DNA of 64,000 nt from Dichomitus squalens LYAD-421 SS1 (Eukaryota; Basidiomycota; Agaricomycetes; Polyporales; Polyporaceae). The stretch covers positions 859,129 to 923,128 of the forward strand of contig NW_006766885.1 of assembly GCF_000275845.1 (NCBI RefSeq), given 5' to 3'. The notes beneath the pieces were generated by a model, which did no database searches, was not told where the DNA came from, and worked only from the letters and a program-made list of their open reading frames with translations. The position numbers and the translations under genes are program-made. Each line of letters starts with the position of its first letter. Within the stretch, counting starts at the first letter, position 1. This document shows positions 48,687 to 61,333 of this stretch, one piece after another.

Positions 48687-49719
48687 GCTGTACTTGTACG
48701 ATGCCACCGCGAGCGTGCTGCTGTAGCACCTGTAGGCGCCCGCAAAAGCAGCTACGCAATATTATCAACTTGGTGCTGCTGAGGACGACTCGATACTTAA
48801 CGCACCGAAAAGTATACCGCTGAGCTCCGGGTCTTGCGGGACTGAATGGTCCCGGCCACGCTTGCTGTAAAGCCTGAGCCGAAGCGTTGGGCGATGCGTG
48901 AGACGTCAAAAGGGCCGGTGGGGACGTGGGCGGATGTGACGACGATATGCCAAGGCGGCATTCAGCATGATGACCGTGATGGGCGCCCTCGTACGCTCGA
49001 CTCCGGGGCCAAGGAGGTTGCCAATGAGATGGCCTGTGAGCAGTCTTGCGACGTTTTATACATTCTTGACCCGGATGCTAACGGCGGTTTACGCAGCACA
49101 AGTCAGGACCTAGATTCCTTGCGATACGACAGAGACTCACTGTTGGTGTCGAATACATTCGCATCACCCCTCCTTCTTCAGCCATCCTAGATGTAAGTAG
49201 AGTAGAGTCCTGGCCAAGGATGAGTGAAATCTGGCCGCTGCCGAGACGGAGAATGGAGGCGATATGAGTGCGGTGCCGACCCGATCATGGCCCCTATAAG
49301 TCGATCGGTCGCTGCGGCCAGAAGCAAACATCTGTTCGATCGCGCATGTGTGCAGCAATGGGAAAGAGGCACGGCAGACGGTTCACCATTCGCAGCAGAG
49401 GTGGGGGGACCCAAGGAGCCTTGCTGAGAGGCGTGCAGGCTGGAGGCACTGATATGGGAAGCGCCCGATAACGGCAAACAGGGGACAACAGGAATCCGAA
49501 CATGCGCCCGCCTCGAGGCCGCAAACTCTGGACCAAGTTCATATTCCCTTTCCTCCGCTGTGTGACCTCACTCGACCGCCCATACCTCTGTCTGTGCTCT
49601 TCCGGATACCTTATCGTCTCCTTCCTTCCTCTGTATATCTACCCTTGCTTGTCCGCGCGATCAACACCTGCTGCACGCCAGCTTAACCCTCACCCAATCC
49701 TATTGTGAACCCATCAATC
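48687..49719. other. intergenic, promoter side of the next gene
   Basis: No supported gene. The last 200 bases (about 49520-49719) are C/T-rich, as expected for a basidiomycete leader. Confidence 0.4.
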
Positions 49720-52700
49720 ATGTCTGCTGTTGGCAATGGCCAGGGCAGCTTGCATACTCTCATGATGCGGTCCAGCACTCCCGGTACGCCTCATGGCCCC
49801 TCTGTGATGAAGCTGGCTCTGATTGACTCCCCGTTTTTGCGCGCAGCATCGAATGAGAAAGGTGCGATCCTGCTTGCCTTGGCAGCATTTGCATGCGTAA
49901 ACTTATGAACGCGCGCGCGCGTAACAGTCCTCTTATACCTCGAAGGATTGAACCAGAATCCGCCTGATGACGACATGCGAAGCAGTCTCACCACTTCAGA
50001 CGTCCTCCGCTCCCCCCGTTCCAAGAGCAAGGCCGCGAGCAGCGTCCGGCAGCTGGAGCAGTTGGCGGGAGACGATGAGAATGGTGGTGAAGACATCAGG
50101 TCTGACGTCCAAGAGCATGCATCTGAGCTGGGCCGCACCATACCCATCCACACGACTGGCATTGTGAGTATCATCGTCCATTCCGCGTTGTCCGGCGACC
50201 CATCCTACCCGTCTTGGCCTTCCAGCCTGACCACGAGCCTGGCCCTGGCGACCCCCCGGGTCCCAAATTCGAATCGTACGGGTCTTCATTTGGTAACTTT
50301 GGACCCCTGCCCCGGGAGAGTTTCAACGGTAGGAACGGCATTGTGCGTCTTTGGTTCCTGATGCGCGTGCTTCCTTCTGGGAACTAACGCAATCACGCCT
50401 TTCCTGTAGGCCAGTCCGTCCAAGGCTGCTGCCGTACCCCTCCCCGAGACGACCGTCGGGAGCCCAGGGTCACCCACAGAGAGCCATCCCAATCCGTTTT
50501 CGGTAAGGTGCTTCTAACATACAGTTCGTGACAACGACGTCTGACAATAGATAGCAATTTGGCATGGCGCCTGTGACGACAACAGGCATCGCTGGTGCGG
50601 CGTCGTATGCAGGCGCGCCCAGCGGCGTCGGGTCTAGAAGTCGTCATGTTACGTCCGCCAAAGCATCTCAGAAGGCTCCTTCCGTCGCTGAGAATGGGGT
50701 TTGTGCATCAGGCGCATTGCGATCGCACCATATGAACTGATGTGCCACAGGTCGTCTCGCCAAAAGCCGCCTCGCGCGCACTTTCTCCCGCACGCACCGG
50801 CACGGCCGCGGGCGCAGCACCCGAGCGGCCGTGGTCGCCTCGGACCGCTGCTTCTCAGAACCAGTCTGTCAAGTCGCGGAACACTCAGAAGACCCAGCGC
50901 ACGCAATATCCGCCCTTGCCGGAGTCTGTCCTCGATGACGGCCAGCGGACCAATAAGGCGTACTCCATTGCCCCTTCCGAATCTGCTTCACAGATCGGGA
51001 CAAGACGCCTGCGCCAGCAGCAACAGCTCCTGGAGCAGCAGCAGAGGGAGAGGGAAGAGGAGCAGAGGGAGCGCGAGCGCGATCTGGAAAGACAGAGGCA
51101 AACTGCGCGCACGCCGTCCCATAAACCGACGAAATCGGTGAAGAGCACGACGGAAGTGAATGGGCATCATGGTTCTGGTGGCACGGGGTACGCGAAGTCG
51201 CAGAGTGCCGGTAAGGACAGTCAGTCGCAGTATCGTGTGCGCATCTCTAACATGTATCCGTTCATTCAAGCCCGGTCGCAAGCTCCGATGTCGCCTCGAA
51301 GCCAGGCAATGTCAGTGTCTCGCGAGCGCAGCGTCGCCCCTACTGAGGGCGCTCGGTCCGTCGCGCCGCCCATGTCGCCCGCGCGATCCAGACACACCGC
51401 GCACGATCCCGATACCACACCGACGCCATCTCGCGCCGCCACGCCGGAGAACCCTCTCAGTGCCGAGGAGCAACGCCTCGTGCAAAGCGTGCTTGACGTC
51501 CCCCGGACACGTACCTCTTACGCCCTGTCGGCGATGGCTCCCTCGGCTCTTGAGCCTGAGGTCCAGAACTCGCATTTCCACGATATGGAGCTATGTCAGT
51601 TGCTCCATGCGTTAGACCAGCCCATGGGTGAGCCCGTGAAGAAGGCGGTTCGGAAGGCTGTCAGGGCTCGTGTCAAAAAGCTTGGTATGAAGTATGACAA
51701 CGAGGTCAGCACCCGACGTCTTCCAGCATTCTGCTCGGAAGCTAAACACAACTTACCTTCCGTAGTCCATCAAAGCCTATCGGAAATCGTATCATGATCA
51801 TGACCCCACCGTACATCTCATCCCCTTGCTGACGGGCGCCAGCTCGAAGCGCTCGGGTGTTGGTCCTGCGGGACAAGAGCCGCCGGAATGGGCAAAGGAG
51901 CTTCTCCAAGGCTTCATCAACATGCAGAACCGCATCGACGCCCTCGCACCCAAGATCGAAAAGAGTCTGCGTTCTTCTCGCGGAGGCTCTTACGTAACAG
52001 AGCGCGCGAACTACTCGAACGGACACCAGCACTACGAGGGTTCTGAGATGGACGGCGGATACGAACAGAGCCAAATGACGCAGGACATCCACCAGCATCA
52101 GACAGGCGACGAGTCCATGTACGTGTCTGGCGAGGGGGAGATGATCCGGGATTCAACACATCTGCACACCCTCCCTGGTTCCATGCACCACCACGACGGC
52201 TCCATGCATGGCGCGATCAGGGAGGAGGACATCTACGAGGACGAGGAGGAACACCACTTCGCAGATACCGACGCCGACACGCGCGGACTAGACGTCGACT
52301 ACGGCGGCCAGGATCGCGAGAATTCCCCCGGGCAACAGTACCTCGAGCAAGAGCTGTACAAGCTCCGGATCAAGCCTACTGGGAGTCAGTCCGTAGCCAC
52401 ACACAAGACGTGGGAGCTCCATAGGGATGATGGCGGGGAATACGACGAGGATGCCGACGCGCAAGCGGCCATCACCGAGTCGGGTCTCCCTGAGATCCCA
52501 GACGGCAACACGGGCGGGTATACCGACCGCCGCGGCTCGCCTCCACTGCCGCCTATCCCTGCTGACACGCATGTCGAGATGCTTCCCATCGACCACGGGC
52601 AAGTATGGCAGCAGAACGAGTACGGCAGCGAGCCGCGAATGCTACCCCCCTGGCAGCGGATCCACCAGCGTCTCTTAAGCTGGGCGATCGTGTGGCCGAT

Positions 52701-53514
52701 GACCGAGCTCGACAACGCAGTCAACAGCTGCAGCCGCGGGATGCAGGTCGACGAGATTGCGCTGAGCATCTGGTCGACGCAGACGTACAAGCGGTACGTG
52801 CGCGCGAAGATGACCGACTCGCCGCCCGGGCGCGTCGACCGCCTGTTCGTGCCGCCGAATATGGCAGACGCGATCAGTACCGCTGTGTACAACGGCCGGC
52901 ACGGGGACGCCTGCGGGATGCTGCGTGACCTTTGGGCGCCGTTCGGGCTGGAAGGCATCCCGAGGTTACTGATCGTGCTGGCGAAGCACCGGAACGACGA
53001 CAACCACTGGGTTGTACATCGGTGAGTTGTCGCGTCAATGCTAGATTCATTCACGCGTAGCATCTGTGCTCACGACGTATTTCGCAGCTTCTCTCTCCCT
53101 GATGGTTCCCTGACCACCTACGATACCTACCCCGAGCGATGCTTGCCTGATGGCCGTGTGAGTCCCACAGTACACTAATGCCGCGATGCCTATCACTGAC
53201 AGATGCCCATGCAGCCCCTTGGATGGTGGTTCGCCATCCGTATTGCCTGGCCAGATGCTATCTATCCCAGCCCCGATCACTTAATGCAAAAGATGGTGCG
53301 CCTCCACCGTCCGATGCAGCTCCCCATAGAGAACTCCGTCGCCGCGGCTGGTATCTGGCGCAACCTCTTGATGGGCTCAAGAGCGGAGCGCAGCCTCGAT
53401 CTAGAGCGATTACGTGATCTGATCAGCACTGAGGTGAAGAACCTCAGGCAGCGGAAGATCATGGGCAAATTATCTATTGGCGCGCCCCGGCCTAATTGGG
53501 AGGACATGAACTGA
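49720..53514 (+). CDS. large low-complexity protein with C-terminal Ulp1-like domain lacking catalytic Cys
   Basis: Not a recognised named gene. The ATG is at 49720 (MSAVGNGQGSLHTLMMRSSTPGTPHG). Short exons follow (VLLYLEGLNQNPP; SPSKAAAVPLPETTVGSPGSP), then a long exon with a Gln/Glu/Arg coiled coil at about 51005-51100 (LRQQQQLLEQQQREREEEQR). A helical block ENPLSAEEQRLVQSVLDVP leads to MELCQLLHALDQPMGEPVKK and AVRKAVRARVKKLG. From 51830 comes an acidic, His-rich region, then a C-terminal domain from about 52640: MQVDEIALSIWSTQTYKRYV, RVDRLFVPPNM, NDDNHWVVHRFSLPDGSLTTYD, and QLPIENSVAAAGIWRNLL. The last three resemble the strand order and HW...YD...Q.N..DCG pattern of Ulp1/C48 peptidases, but Ala replaces the Cys. 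It ends NWEDMN, TGA at 53512-53514. Confidence 0.75.
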
Positions 53515-54167
53515 GGTGCTCAGTGGGGCCCTCAGTCGGGTTCGTGCTCTACGTTCCAGACGACCTAACGACGACTACCTCACGACACGACGAAGTGGTT
53601 TCGAACGGTGTGCTTTGCTTTGGCTGCCATCATCCCACCCCATCTGCTCTGCGAGTCGGGTTGTTGGACGGACTGTGAGAGAGGGAAGCGCGTCTCGTGT
53701 ACATTATCTGTAAACCATCGGCGCGCCGCTTCTCTTCCTCACGTCATCTCAATCAATTGTTTATTACTTCCTGCTTCCGGACCCCTTTCTCTCATGCAAC
53801 AATGCTGGTTATGAGCCCCTTCGTATCCCGTGCTCACACCCCGATCGTACCCGAACTCTGTTATACCGCTTATTGGATCCCCAAAGAACGGTTAAACTTT
53901 ACGTAGTGTCGCTTTCCATAGACCACTGGCTCGCGGGCCCTTGTCATACTCTGCATGTACCTACTCCGCGTATCGTAGTAACGAGATGACGACTTGCTTC
54001 ATACCCCACTCCGTCTTCTGCGTGCCTTGCGCTAGACTGAGGCTCGCGATGTGCTGACCTATCGCCAGGCTGCTCAATCAGTTGGCAGCAGTTGCCAGAG
54101 TGACTCTCGTCTCGCCGGGCGACGTTGACTTGACATACACCGAGATCTCCATTGATGCGGGCCAACC
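53515..54167. other. intergenic after the large gene
   Basis: About 650 bases with no supported gene; expected 3' UTR and spacer. Confidence 0.4.
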
Positions 54168-54737
54168 ATGTCTGCTGCTTTCCTGGGTGCACTGTCCGGT
54201 AGATGCACAAGCAGGTTAGAGGGTTGCGGGAGGCCCGGCAAGCCGCTTGGTCCAAGGAAATCTTGCAAAGAAAGTGGTAGTGGTAAGGACAACAACCGCG
54301 CCCATGGTGCGCCCCACGATCAGGTCGACAACTACTACATTCATCACCTTCTGAAGCTCCGGAGGGTCGAAGAGGACCGCAAGTTCGCTACTGACGGATC
54401 AACAGCTTCCTCAACGACCTTGCGCTTCATCCCAGACGGCGCACAATCTCTGCCGCCCTTCGTCACGTCCATGACCGAGCTCGTCGAGGTGGGCTCCACG
54501 AGGCCTGCCTCTTCCTCTTATGCGGACAGTTCAGACGGACTGGAGATGACGTATGCGGAGGGAGGAGGCCTGAGCGACACCAATTTTGATGAAGGTTGGG
54601 CTCAGTACCTCAGACTCTTCATAACGGCAACCACACGATACCCAAAACGCTGGTATCGAAGAGATTTCGCGCATGGACGCTGTATGATTCTACTATATGC
54701 CACGCACACGAGCAGGTTTACCCTATTGTACACTTGA
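54168..54737 (+). CDS. hypothetical protein, convergent with bleomycin hydrolase
   Basis: An ATG-started frame of 189 codons (MSAAFLGALSGRC...). The middle has amino-acid and codon use like nearby genes: DNYYIHHLLKLRRVEEDRKF, FIPDGAQSLPPFVTSMTELV and DGLEMTYAEGGGLSDTNFDE. The last 45 residues enter DNA shared with the 3' flank of the bleomycin hydrolase duplicate and look less natural, so an intron or a different end is possible. No family was recognised. If real, it ends about 40 bases from the bleomycin hydrolase stop on the other strand. Confidence 0.35.
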   Translation: MSAAFLGALSGRCTSRLEGCGRPGKPLGPRKSCKESGSGKDNNRAHGAPHDQVDNYYIHHLLKLRRVEEDRKFATDGSTASSTTLRFIPDGAQSLPPFVTSMTELVEVGSTRPASSSYADSSDGLEMTYAEGGGLSDTNFDEGWAQYLRLFITATTRYPKRWYRRDFAHGRCMILLYATHTSRFTLLYT

Positions 54738-54774
54738 GAGTCCGGCCGGTAACCTTGTATGATACGCACGCCCT

Positions 54775-56742
54775 TTACGCCAACGAGCCCTGATACATGC
54801 TCATCCATCAGCGGACCACCAATCCATACAGAGCGCGCACTCACCATAGGGTCCCACGCAGGGAGCACAACCCTCTCCTCACCCTCAAACACCTTCACCA
54901 GATCCTTCGGCGCGAGCTGCTTCGGGATAACTACCTGGTACACCCATTGCTCAAACCACCGGTCGCTCATCACGAAGTACCCCTTGTCGCCCACGTCCGG
55001 CCCCCACGAGTTCTCGACCTTGTACCGCACCGGGTTTCCCTCCTTGTCCAAGTGCACCCCGGAAATGACCATCGCATGCGTCATCGACGACTCCTGCGTG
55101 CGCAGCCGGTCGGCCTTCGAGAGCCCGAAGGAGATGTCGAACGCGGCCTCGTACGTGAACAGCGCCTGGTCCATGATCCCGAGCTGGCGGTCCGAGAACT
55201 GGCCGACGTCGCAGCCGAAGAAGACGGGGTGGCCGGCCTTGAGCTGGCGCACGACGGCCTGCTTGAGGTTGTCGATCTGCGTGTTCACGTCTTCGAGCCC
55301 GGGCGTCAGCTTAGTGCATGTTTTCCCAATACGCGAGAGGGATCGATGTGCGGATCAGCGCGGTGGGGATGAGGGACTTACAGAGCACCGGGCGGGCGCC
55401 CCAGAGGTTCCCGAGCTTGTCGACCGTGTAGAGCTTGCCGTAGTCATTCCGCGGATCGTGGATGAGGGAGAACGACTCCGCCGGCTACATGGTACGCACG
55501 CGCCGTATCAGCACCCATTGTTTGCCTCCCTCTCTTATCAGGTTGCGCGTGCGCTCGTCACTTACCGAATACTTATCATATGCAAACGCATTGTAGAACT
55601 CCTTCGGAGTCCCCGTCCACGAGCCGGCCTTCCCGCTCTTATCGTAGTAGTCCCACGTGAACGCCTCGTCCGGCTTCGGCACCGCGCCCAATGTCGCACT
55701 CATCACGACGTACACCTCCTTCAGAAGTTCTTCCTTCTTCGCGCGGAGCGCTGCGAGAAGCGCGGCGTCGGAGATTGCGGAATTGGAACGGAGGGAGGCC
55801 TTGAGCGAGCGCAGGATGAGTGCGTGCTCGCGGAGCTTTGTCTTGAGGATGGTGTTGAGGGGGGAGGAGAGGGAGGAGTGGAGGGACTCGGGATAGACGG
55901 GTTGCGGGACGATGCCGTAGGTCTGCGGGCGTGTGAATTCATGCGCGTATTTTTTGTACATGAAGGAGCGAGGAGTTGAGATGACAGCGTGAGCGGGGCG
56001 GAGAACGGGAGACAGAACGCACCTCGAGGAGGTTGACAGCCATGTCCCACTGGCCGCCATCACTGATGAGCTCCTTGGCAAGGTATTGCACGAGGCGGTC
56101 ATCCACAGGCAAGTCCGCGTTCTCGATCGAAAGCTCGAGGTAGTAGTTGGCCTTGTTCAGTTTGTCCCAGAAGAACAGGTAGGACTGCAGATACAGATAC
56201 CAAAATTAGCGCGCCGCTATACATGGCGAAAATGTCACACCCGTCCGCCCGCGTAACGTGTCCTCCTCCCTCCGTGTGTACGGGGCTGGGAGCTTCGGGC
56301 TTCGGGCGACCGGTTATCGGCGAACAGAACGCACCTGGGACAGCTGGAACTCCTCCAGGTTCAGCTTCTTCATCACATTGTACCGCAACACGTTCGTCGT
56401 CGCGAACAGCCAGCAGCGCCCGGAGCTCTTCTGGCTCGTGATCGGATTCGTTTTGAAGTCAAGTTCGAGGTTGAAGACATGCGCGTCCGCGACGCGCGCC
56501 TCGCGCTTGACGAGCGTCTCACGAATGTCGGTGTGGTTCAGAATCGAGCGCGAGAGCTGGAGCTTCGGCGACTGCGCTACCACGTCCTCCCAGTGATCGA
56601 CGTGGCCGAGCTGGAGCGCGCCGTCTTTGGAGAGCGGGGCTGAGATGCGGACGTCGGAGAAGGACTGGAGGAGACCCTTCTCGGAGTCGTGTGACTGGCC
56701 TTCGGGGGTGGCTTGGGTGGCTTTGGACGGTGCGGATCCCAT
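54775..56742 (-). CDS. BLH1: bleomycin hydrolase (cysteine aminopeptidase, C1B family)
   Basis: A cytosolic papain-like aminopeptidase that also hydrolyses homocysteine thiolactone and forms a hexameric barrel. The ATG at 56740-56742 starts MGSAPSKATQ; Gly-2 could be myristoylated. The active site is intact: Cys in KSSGRCWLFATTNVLRYNV, His in SSMTHAMVISGVHLD, Asn in RYKVENSWGPD. Other family blocks are SYLFFWDKLNKANYYLE, DGGQWDMAVNLLE, TYGIVPQPVYPES, FTWDYYDKSG, PVFFGCDVGQFSD and FDISFGLSKADRL. A final intron (55 bases) leads to a five-codon exon, GSLA then TAA at 54775-54777, giving the family C-terminus WDPMGSLA that is used for autoprocessing. About five introns keep frame. A broken duplicate lies at 61334-63275. 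Confidence 0.93.
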
Positions 56743-57050
56743 GTCGACGCTGAGTTAGGCTGGGCAACAAGGACGGGAGGTGCGTAGAGAGCTGACGAAG
56801 TCGTAGTCGACGCTGCCATAGATAAGTACTTTCTCGGGCCTCGGCGTGCCGTGCCGCTTATTGGGAGTGCAACCCATGGGCATGCGCGTTGTCGATACCT
56901 GTGCACTGAGGTTCGAGCAGTCGTGTGGGTTTTCCCCCTGTGGTACCTGTGGGGTGTTCAATGACTGTTGCGATAAATGCGAGGAGCCTGATTGGCTACG
57001 CACCATTCGTGGTATCATCGGGGATTTCGCCATAAGACGAGTAGGACTGT
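56743..57050. repeat. promoter-side flank shared with the duplicated copy
   Basis: This upstream stretch is recognisably similar to the stretch upstream of the pseudogene (63276-63577); both end in GCCATAAGACGAGTA. It marks one boundary of the duplication. Confidence 0.6.
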
Positions 57051-59720
57051 AGTACTATTAGTATGATATTAAGATAAGGCTACGCGGCGTACGCCTCAGT
57101 AGCATCGCTGAGCCCGACGCATTGCGAAGGACGCCGGCGGCGGCTCGGTCGACGATGTACCTGTGCTGCACCGAGTCTGGCTTGTTTCGCTTGTGGGTTT
57201 ATCGGGACAGAATTCAAAAGGCGGCTGGTATCCTCAGTACTTGCTCTCACGGTGTGTTCTCGACCCGGGCCGCAGCCCGTCCCGTTGTCCACGCCTTTGA
57301 CTGCCGTCACGGTCGTTCTGCTTTGAGCATCAGGCTCTTTCTTGTCGTCATGCGGGGGGCTGTATCTGTGTTGTGCCGCTACCAGCAGTCTTGCGCATCG
57401 AACACGAAGGAGTAGCGAGCATCTCTGTGCGAAGCAAATTCCTGCCACTTTTTGAAACAGCTAGCAGCTAACCGTCGCACAGTCGGTATCTCGACACCCA
57501 CAGCCAAATATAGCGTTCAATCGGACCTTCTATCATAGAAGACTTTGATGCCCTGCGCGAGACCGTCCCTTTGAGCACCCGGGGTGACAGCCTCGTCCTT
57601 GGCTATCGCGTCGCCGAGATTAGTCGCGTTATTCGGTGATCGACCTGCGTCATAACCGACGATGGCGCCTTTCATTACACGCTAAAAAGCGATGGGATAG
57701 CGGTCCACGACGTCGATGAAACCACTCAGACCAAAAGCGCGCAAAAATGTCTCGAATGCCAAAATCCTGTCACGGAAAACGTTCCACGAACAATGTCCAC
57801 GAGGGTCAATTTCAAGTATATGCTCGTCGCCATGACCTCAGGTAGCCCACCGCAGTACCTCAGTTGCGGCCCAGTTTCAGATACGTCCCTAGCACCTAGA
57901 CGCGATACAGCGCCCGCCCTTCACTCTGTTCTCTTCCCCATTTCCATGATATCCCCTTCCAGAGGGCCAGATCTTGTCTGTGTTTCTCATGATTGCTGAT
58001 ACTCTCCGCAGGCCCCACCGGCCCGGTTTACTCTATTCCACGTAAAGTCGGGCAACTTGGGAGAACCGTATGCATATCTCATGATGCCTACAGTTACGAT
58101 TCTCATGATCAGTGAGATAGGCAGAAGTAGCAACGAGCACTCGGAACCTACGGACACATCTGAGAAGCAGCCCAGAAGAAAGTGAACCGGCTCAATTTGT
58201 CTCTCCAAGACACATCGCAGACAAACCACCAAACCTGCCTTGTGTCGGACCGTGGACACTGCCGAGACTTGCGTCACACGGCTGACAATTCAACAGCTGT
58301 GAAGGTAAGCTCGGAAGCTCAGATGTCAGCCCTCGAAAAACCTTGTCAGCCTACCCTTGGTGTAGTTTATAATGCTTCATCTTGCGGCGATTCCTTCTGA
58401 CCACCTACCGCCATCTTCCCTACATCCCGTTCTATCCCGTCTACTCAATGCACCATATCTCCAGTGGTATGATCAATAGACACAGATGGATTGCTCCTGG
58501 GGTCTCATTCAACTCTTGCCGACGCTATGGTCAATAGGTATGTCTTTCATTCTTACACGTCCTCTCATTCTGGGCAAGGCACTGATGCCGGTCTTCTGGC
58601 GTTTGCCAGCATAGATCATTGCCCTTGTTGGTTCCGCTCAGCAACCCAGACGAGCATACCACCGCCCTTCCGATGACTACGTGTCATAAGCGGGGTGGGT
58701 GGGGATAAAGCCAAACGCATCATAATGATCAAGGAGATCAGCCCAGTAAGTGTCCGACCATCGCCTTGTCCCATCTTTCTATATCCTGATCCTGTTTCTG
58801 TCGATCGCCCCTTAGGCGTGGAGTCTGCGCACACAACAACCATCTACCGGTCACCGCAAGTGATACAGTCGCCACCAAGGTCGCCTTTCGTAGTCGCTGG
58901 CATGCTGCCGTCAGGTCTTCCGAGCCACCGGAGCCTGAGGGTGTATGTCAGGGAGGGACTGACGAACTTGGGCGGTGGCTCCCCCTTGTGTAGTCGGCCC
59001 CTCCGGACTACGTGGGCGACGGCATGTGTCCTCCCGTACTTGCGATCTCGAAGACTAGGTAGGCTAGTCATTGAAGATTATCTCTGGCCTCTTTTTACTG
59101 ACTCTCCATGACACATCCTTTACGCAATCCACGCCCAGTGCCTGCCGACGTACAAACCAAAATCGAAACACTCACCGTCCTGCACCCCCGTGGGCTCATG
59201 GTCGTCTCTTGGGCTTTCTATCCCTGGCGGAGCTGGCAACGTAGATGCACTAGCAGTAAAGAGATAGGACAAGCATCGTTATCGTGTTCATGTATCCAAT
59301 TCATACCTACTATGAGGCATCATGCATTGAATGGGTCTCTGTATACCTCTACTCGATCGCTCGAATATCACTTCAATATCTCCTTGTAGGGGCATCGCAG
59401 GAACTGGTACTGTCTACGCGATTAGAACATAAGCAGGGAGGTGAGCACGATAGCTCAAAGCCGATGTCTTGCGTGGCTAGTTCAAACGTCGTTGTAGAAT
59501 AACGCAGGCAGGTGATGATCGAGCAGGTTGACCGGTCTAGACAAGCCTCGAAGCACGGCAAAGCCACTCGATCTCGCTTCCTCGGGGAGGAGGCTAGCAA
59601 TAGCTCCTGCATGTCACACCGCCAGTCACTGGCAGTCAGCCAGCCACATGTGAAGACCATATGTATCACACCTTAAAGCCTAGGCTCCGTGAAGCCCGGT
59701 TCAGCACACGATCAGCGACA
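57051..59720. other. gene-poor spacer between the bleomycin hydrolase copies, part 1
   Basis: About 2.7 kb with no supported gene, no transposase remnant and no terminal repeat that I could see. Confidence 0.4.
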
Positions 59721-60012
59721 TATAAATAACCTCAAGTGGTGATTGGCTTTCACTATGAGCCGAAAAGCAGGCATCCAGCCTCCTTGAGCATAAGTATTAA
59801 GCGCAGTGCAGGGCGACCAGTTCTCTTTGCAATTTCAACATCATCTCCAAGTCTCCCAGCCAACTGCGTTACCCGCGCAACCGACCACCAACAAGCCTCT
59901 ACATACGCACCACACCTTCTCTTCAACCTAGCGGCCTACAAGCACTAGCCCTCGCCTTCAATGTTTCTGTCCCCACTCTATCCAACCCATCCTCCCGCTT
60001 CGACGCATGTTC
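59721..60012 (+). promoter_or_regulatory. orphan core-promoter-like region
   Basis: TATAAATAA at 59721 is followed by a C/T-rich, CAAC-dotted leader of about 200 bases and an ATG at 59961 that opens only 19 codons. The layout is that of a fungal promoter and leader, but no gene follows. It may drive a non-coding RNA or belong to a lost gene. Confidence 0.3.
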
Positions 60013-60060
60013 GGGGGTAGGCGTTCGTGTCGGTAGTCCCCGCCACGAACGCCTATCCCC
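60013..60060. repeat. 17-bp inverted repeat with 14-base loop
   Basis: Arms 60013-60029 (GGGGGTAGGCGTTCGTG) and 60044-60060 (CACGAACGCCTATCCCC) match at 16 of 17 positions and would form a strong GC-rich hairpin in RNA. It begins inside the 19-codon frame below the promoter-like region. Confidence 0.6.
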
Positions 60061-61333
60061 GTCCGCCCTCGATCTCGCCTTCACCTTCTTCAACACGACA
60101 ATCTCTCGCGACATCGTCATCGATGCCCGGTCCCCCGCTTCGGTTCATTGAAATAATCGTCCCACCTACCAACGGTCGAACCCTATTCACCGAGCGTTGG
60201 GCTGGCCGGTAGTTGGAGAGAAACCTTAGGTGCGGACTTGATTGCTTCATATCCAGCTTGACATGTATTGACTATAGTTCGCCTCTTGCAGAGAGTCTGT
60301 TTGGCGGGGAAACGGCATGCACGGCGCCATATATGTGAACCTTCAGCGACTCCAGGTTTTAGCAAGGAGGAAGCGTCCTCGGCGTCCTCGAGAAAGGCAT
60401 TCCTCAGGGAACCAAGGCATAGGGCCTGGACCGTGAGACGTCACGGCAGCGCCTAGGAGAGCTCGCGAGGTGAATCTCTCCCTTTCCGCTCTGTCCCCAG
60501 GATGAGCCTGACACCTAGGCGCAGCTCAAAGTCGCTTTCCGGAGGGCGCCAGCCGTGGCCATCCCTTTACCCCAGACAAGCGGGCGGGAAAATGGACACG
60601 TTTAGGTTCCGCTCGCATTCCAAACCAACCCTCTGGCCTTCAGCCGGAGTCAGGAGTGTATCGAGTAGCACCAGGTTCCTGACGGGTCTTGGCCGGGGTA
60701 TCCGCTATGTTGTCTGTGGAGGTGTCTGGGAGCTCTATGTCAGTGGGGGATAGCCAAGCATCGTAACAAAGCCCCCAACAACGGGAGAATAGCGAGGGAG
60801 TCCGCTGTGTTCTTGCTGTACAAGGATTGAATAACGAACCAACGCCACTTGACTCATACCTTGAAGGATTACCGTCTGAGATTAACCTTTGTTGTTTATT
60901 CTCCCAAAGTTTTGGAGTAATATGGCACGGCACAAAGAGGTCGGTCACAAGTTAGGGAAGTGAAGCGTCCTGCCAAAGGCCTCCAATACTTATGAGCACT
61001 GGATAGAGATCAACCGGCAGCGAACGACGAAAAACGGCGTTCGACGGCGGTGGGTGCCCGATATCTCCAAGCGTCGACATGGTCCCCTTACCAGCCTTGA
61101 GTTTGACCCTGTATACATTTCCTCGCTAGAAGATGAAGACTACCGAACCTACGAAGATCAGGGTCAGTACGGCGGTACCCCAGACTGTCCAGAACAGCCA
61201 CTGAACGACACCCAGGACGCAGATGTCGAGATTTCACGGACGCACGCCGTATGATCCAACTATACGCCACGCACACACGCAGAGTTACTGTACACATACT
61301 GATACGCCAGTGTCCCTGTATGATACGTACACC
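60061..61333. other. spacer and 3' flank of the pseudogene
   Basis: No supported gene. From about 61170 to 61333 the sequence is similar to the 3' flank of the intact bleomycin hydrolase (about 54600-54774), marking the other edge of the duplicated block. Confidence 0.45.

Noticed and set aside
54759..55979. 406-codon plus-strand frame across bleomycin hydrolase
   Set aside because: It is the antisense shadow of the bleomycin hydrolase exons and crosses their intron positions. A similar shadow occurs over the pseudogene.
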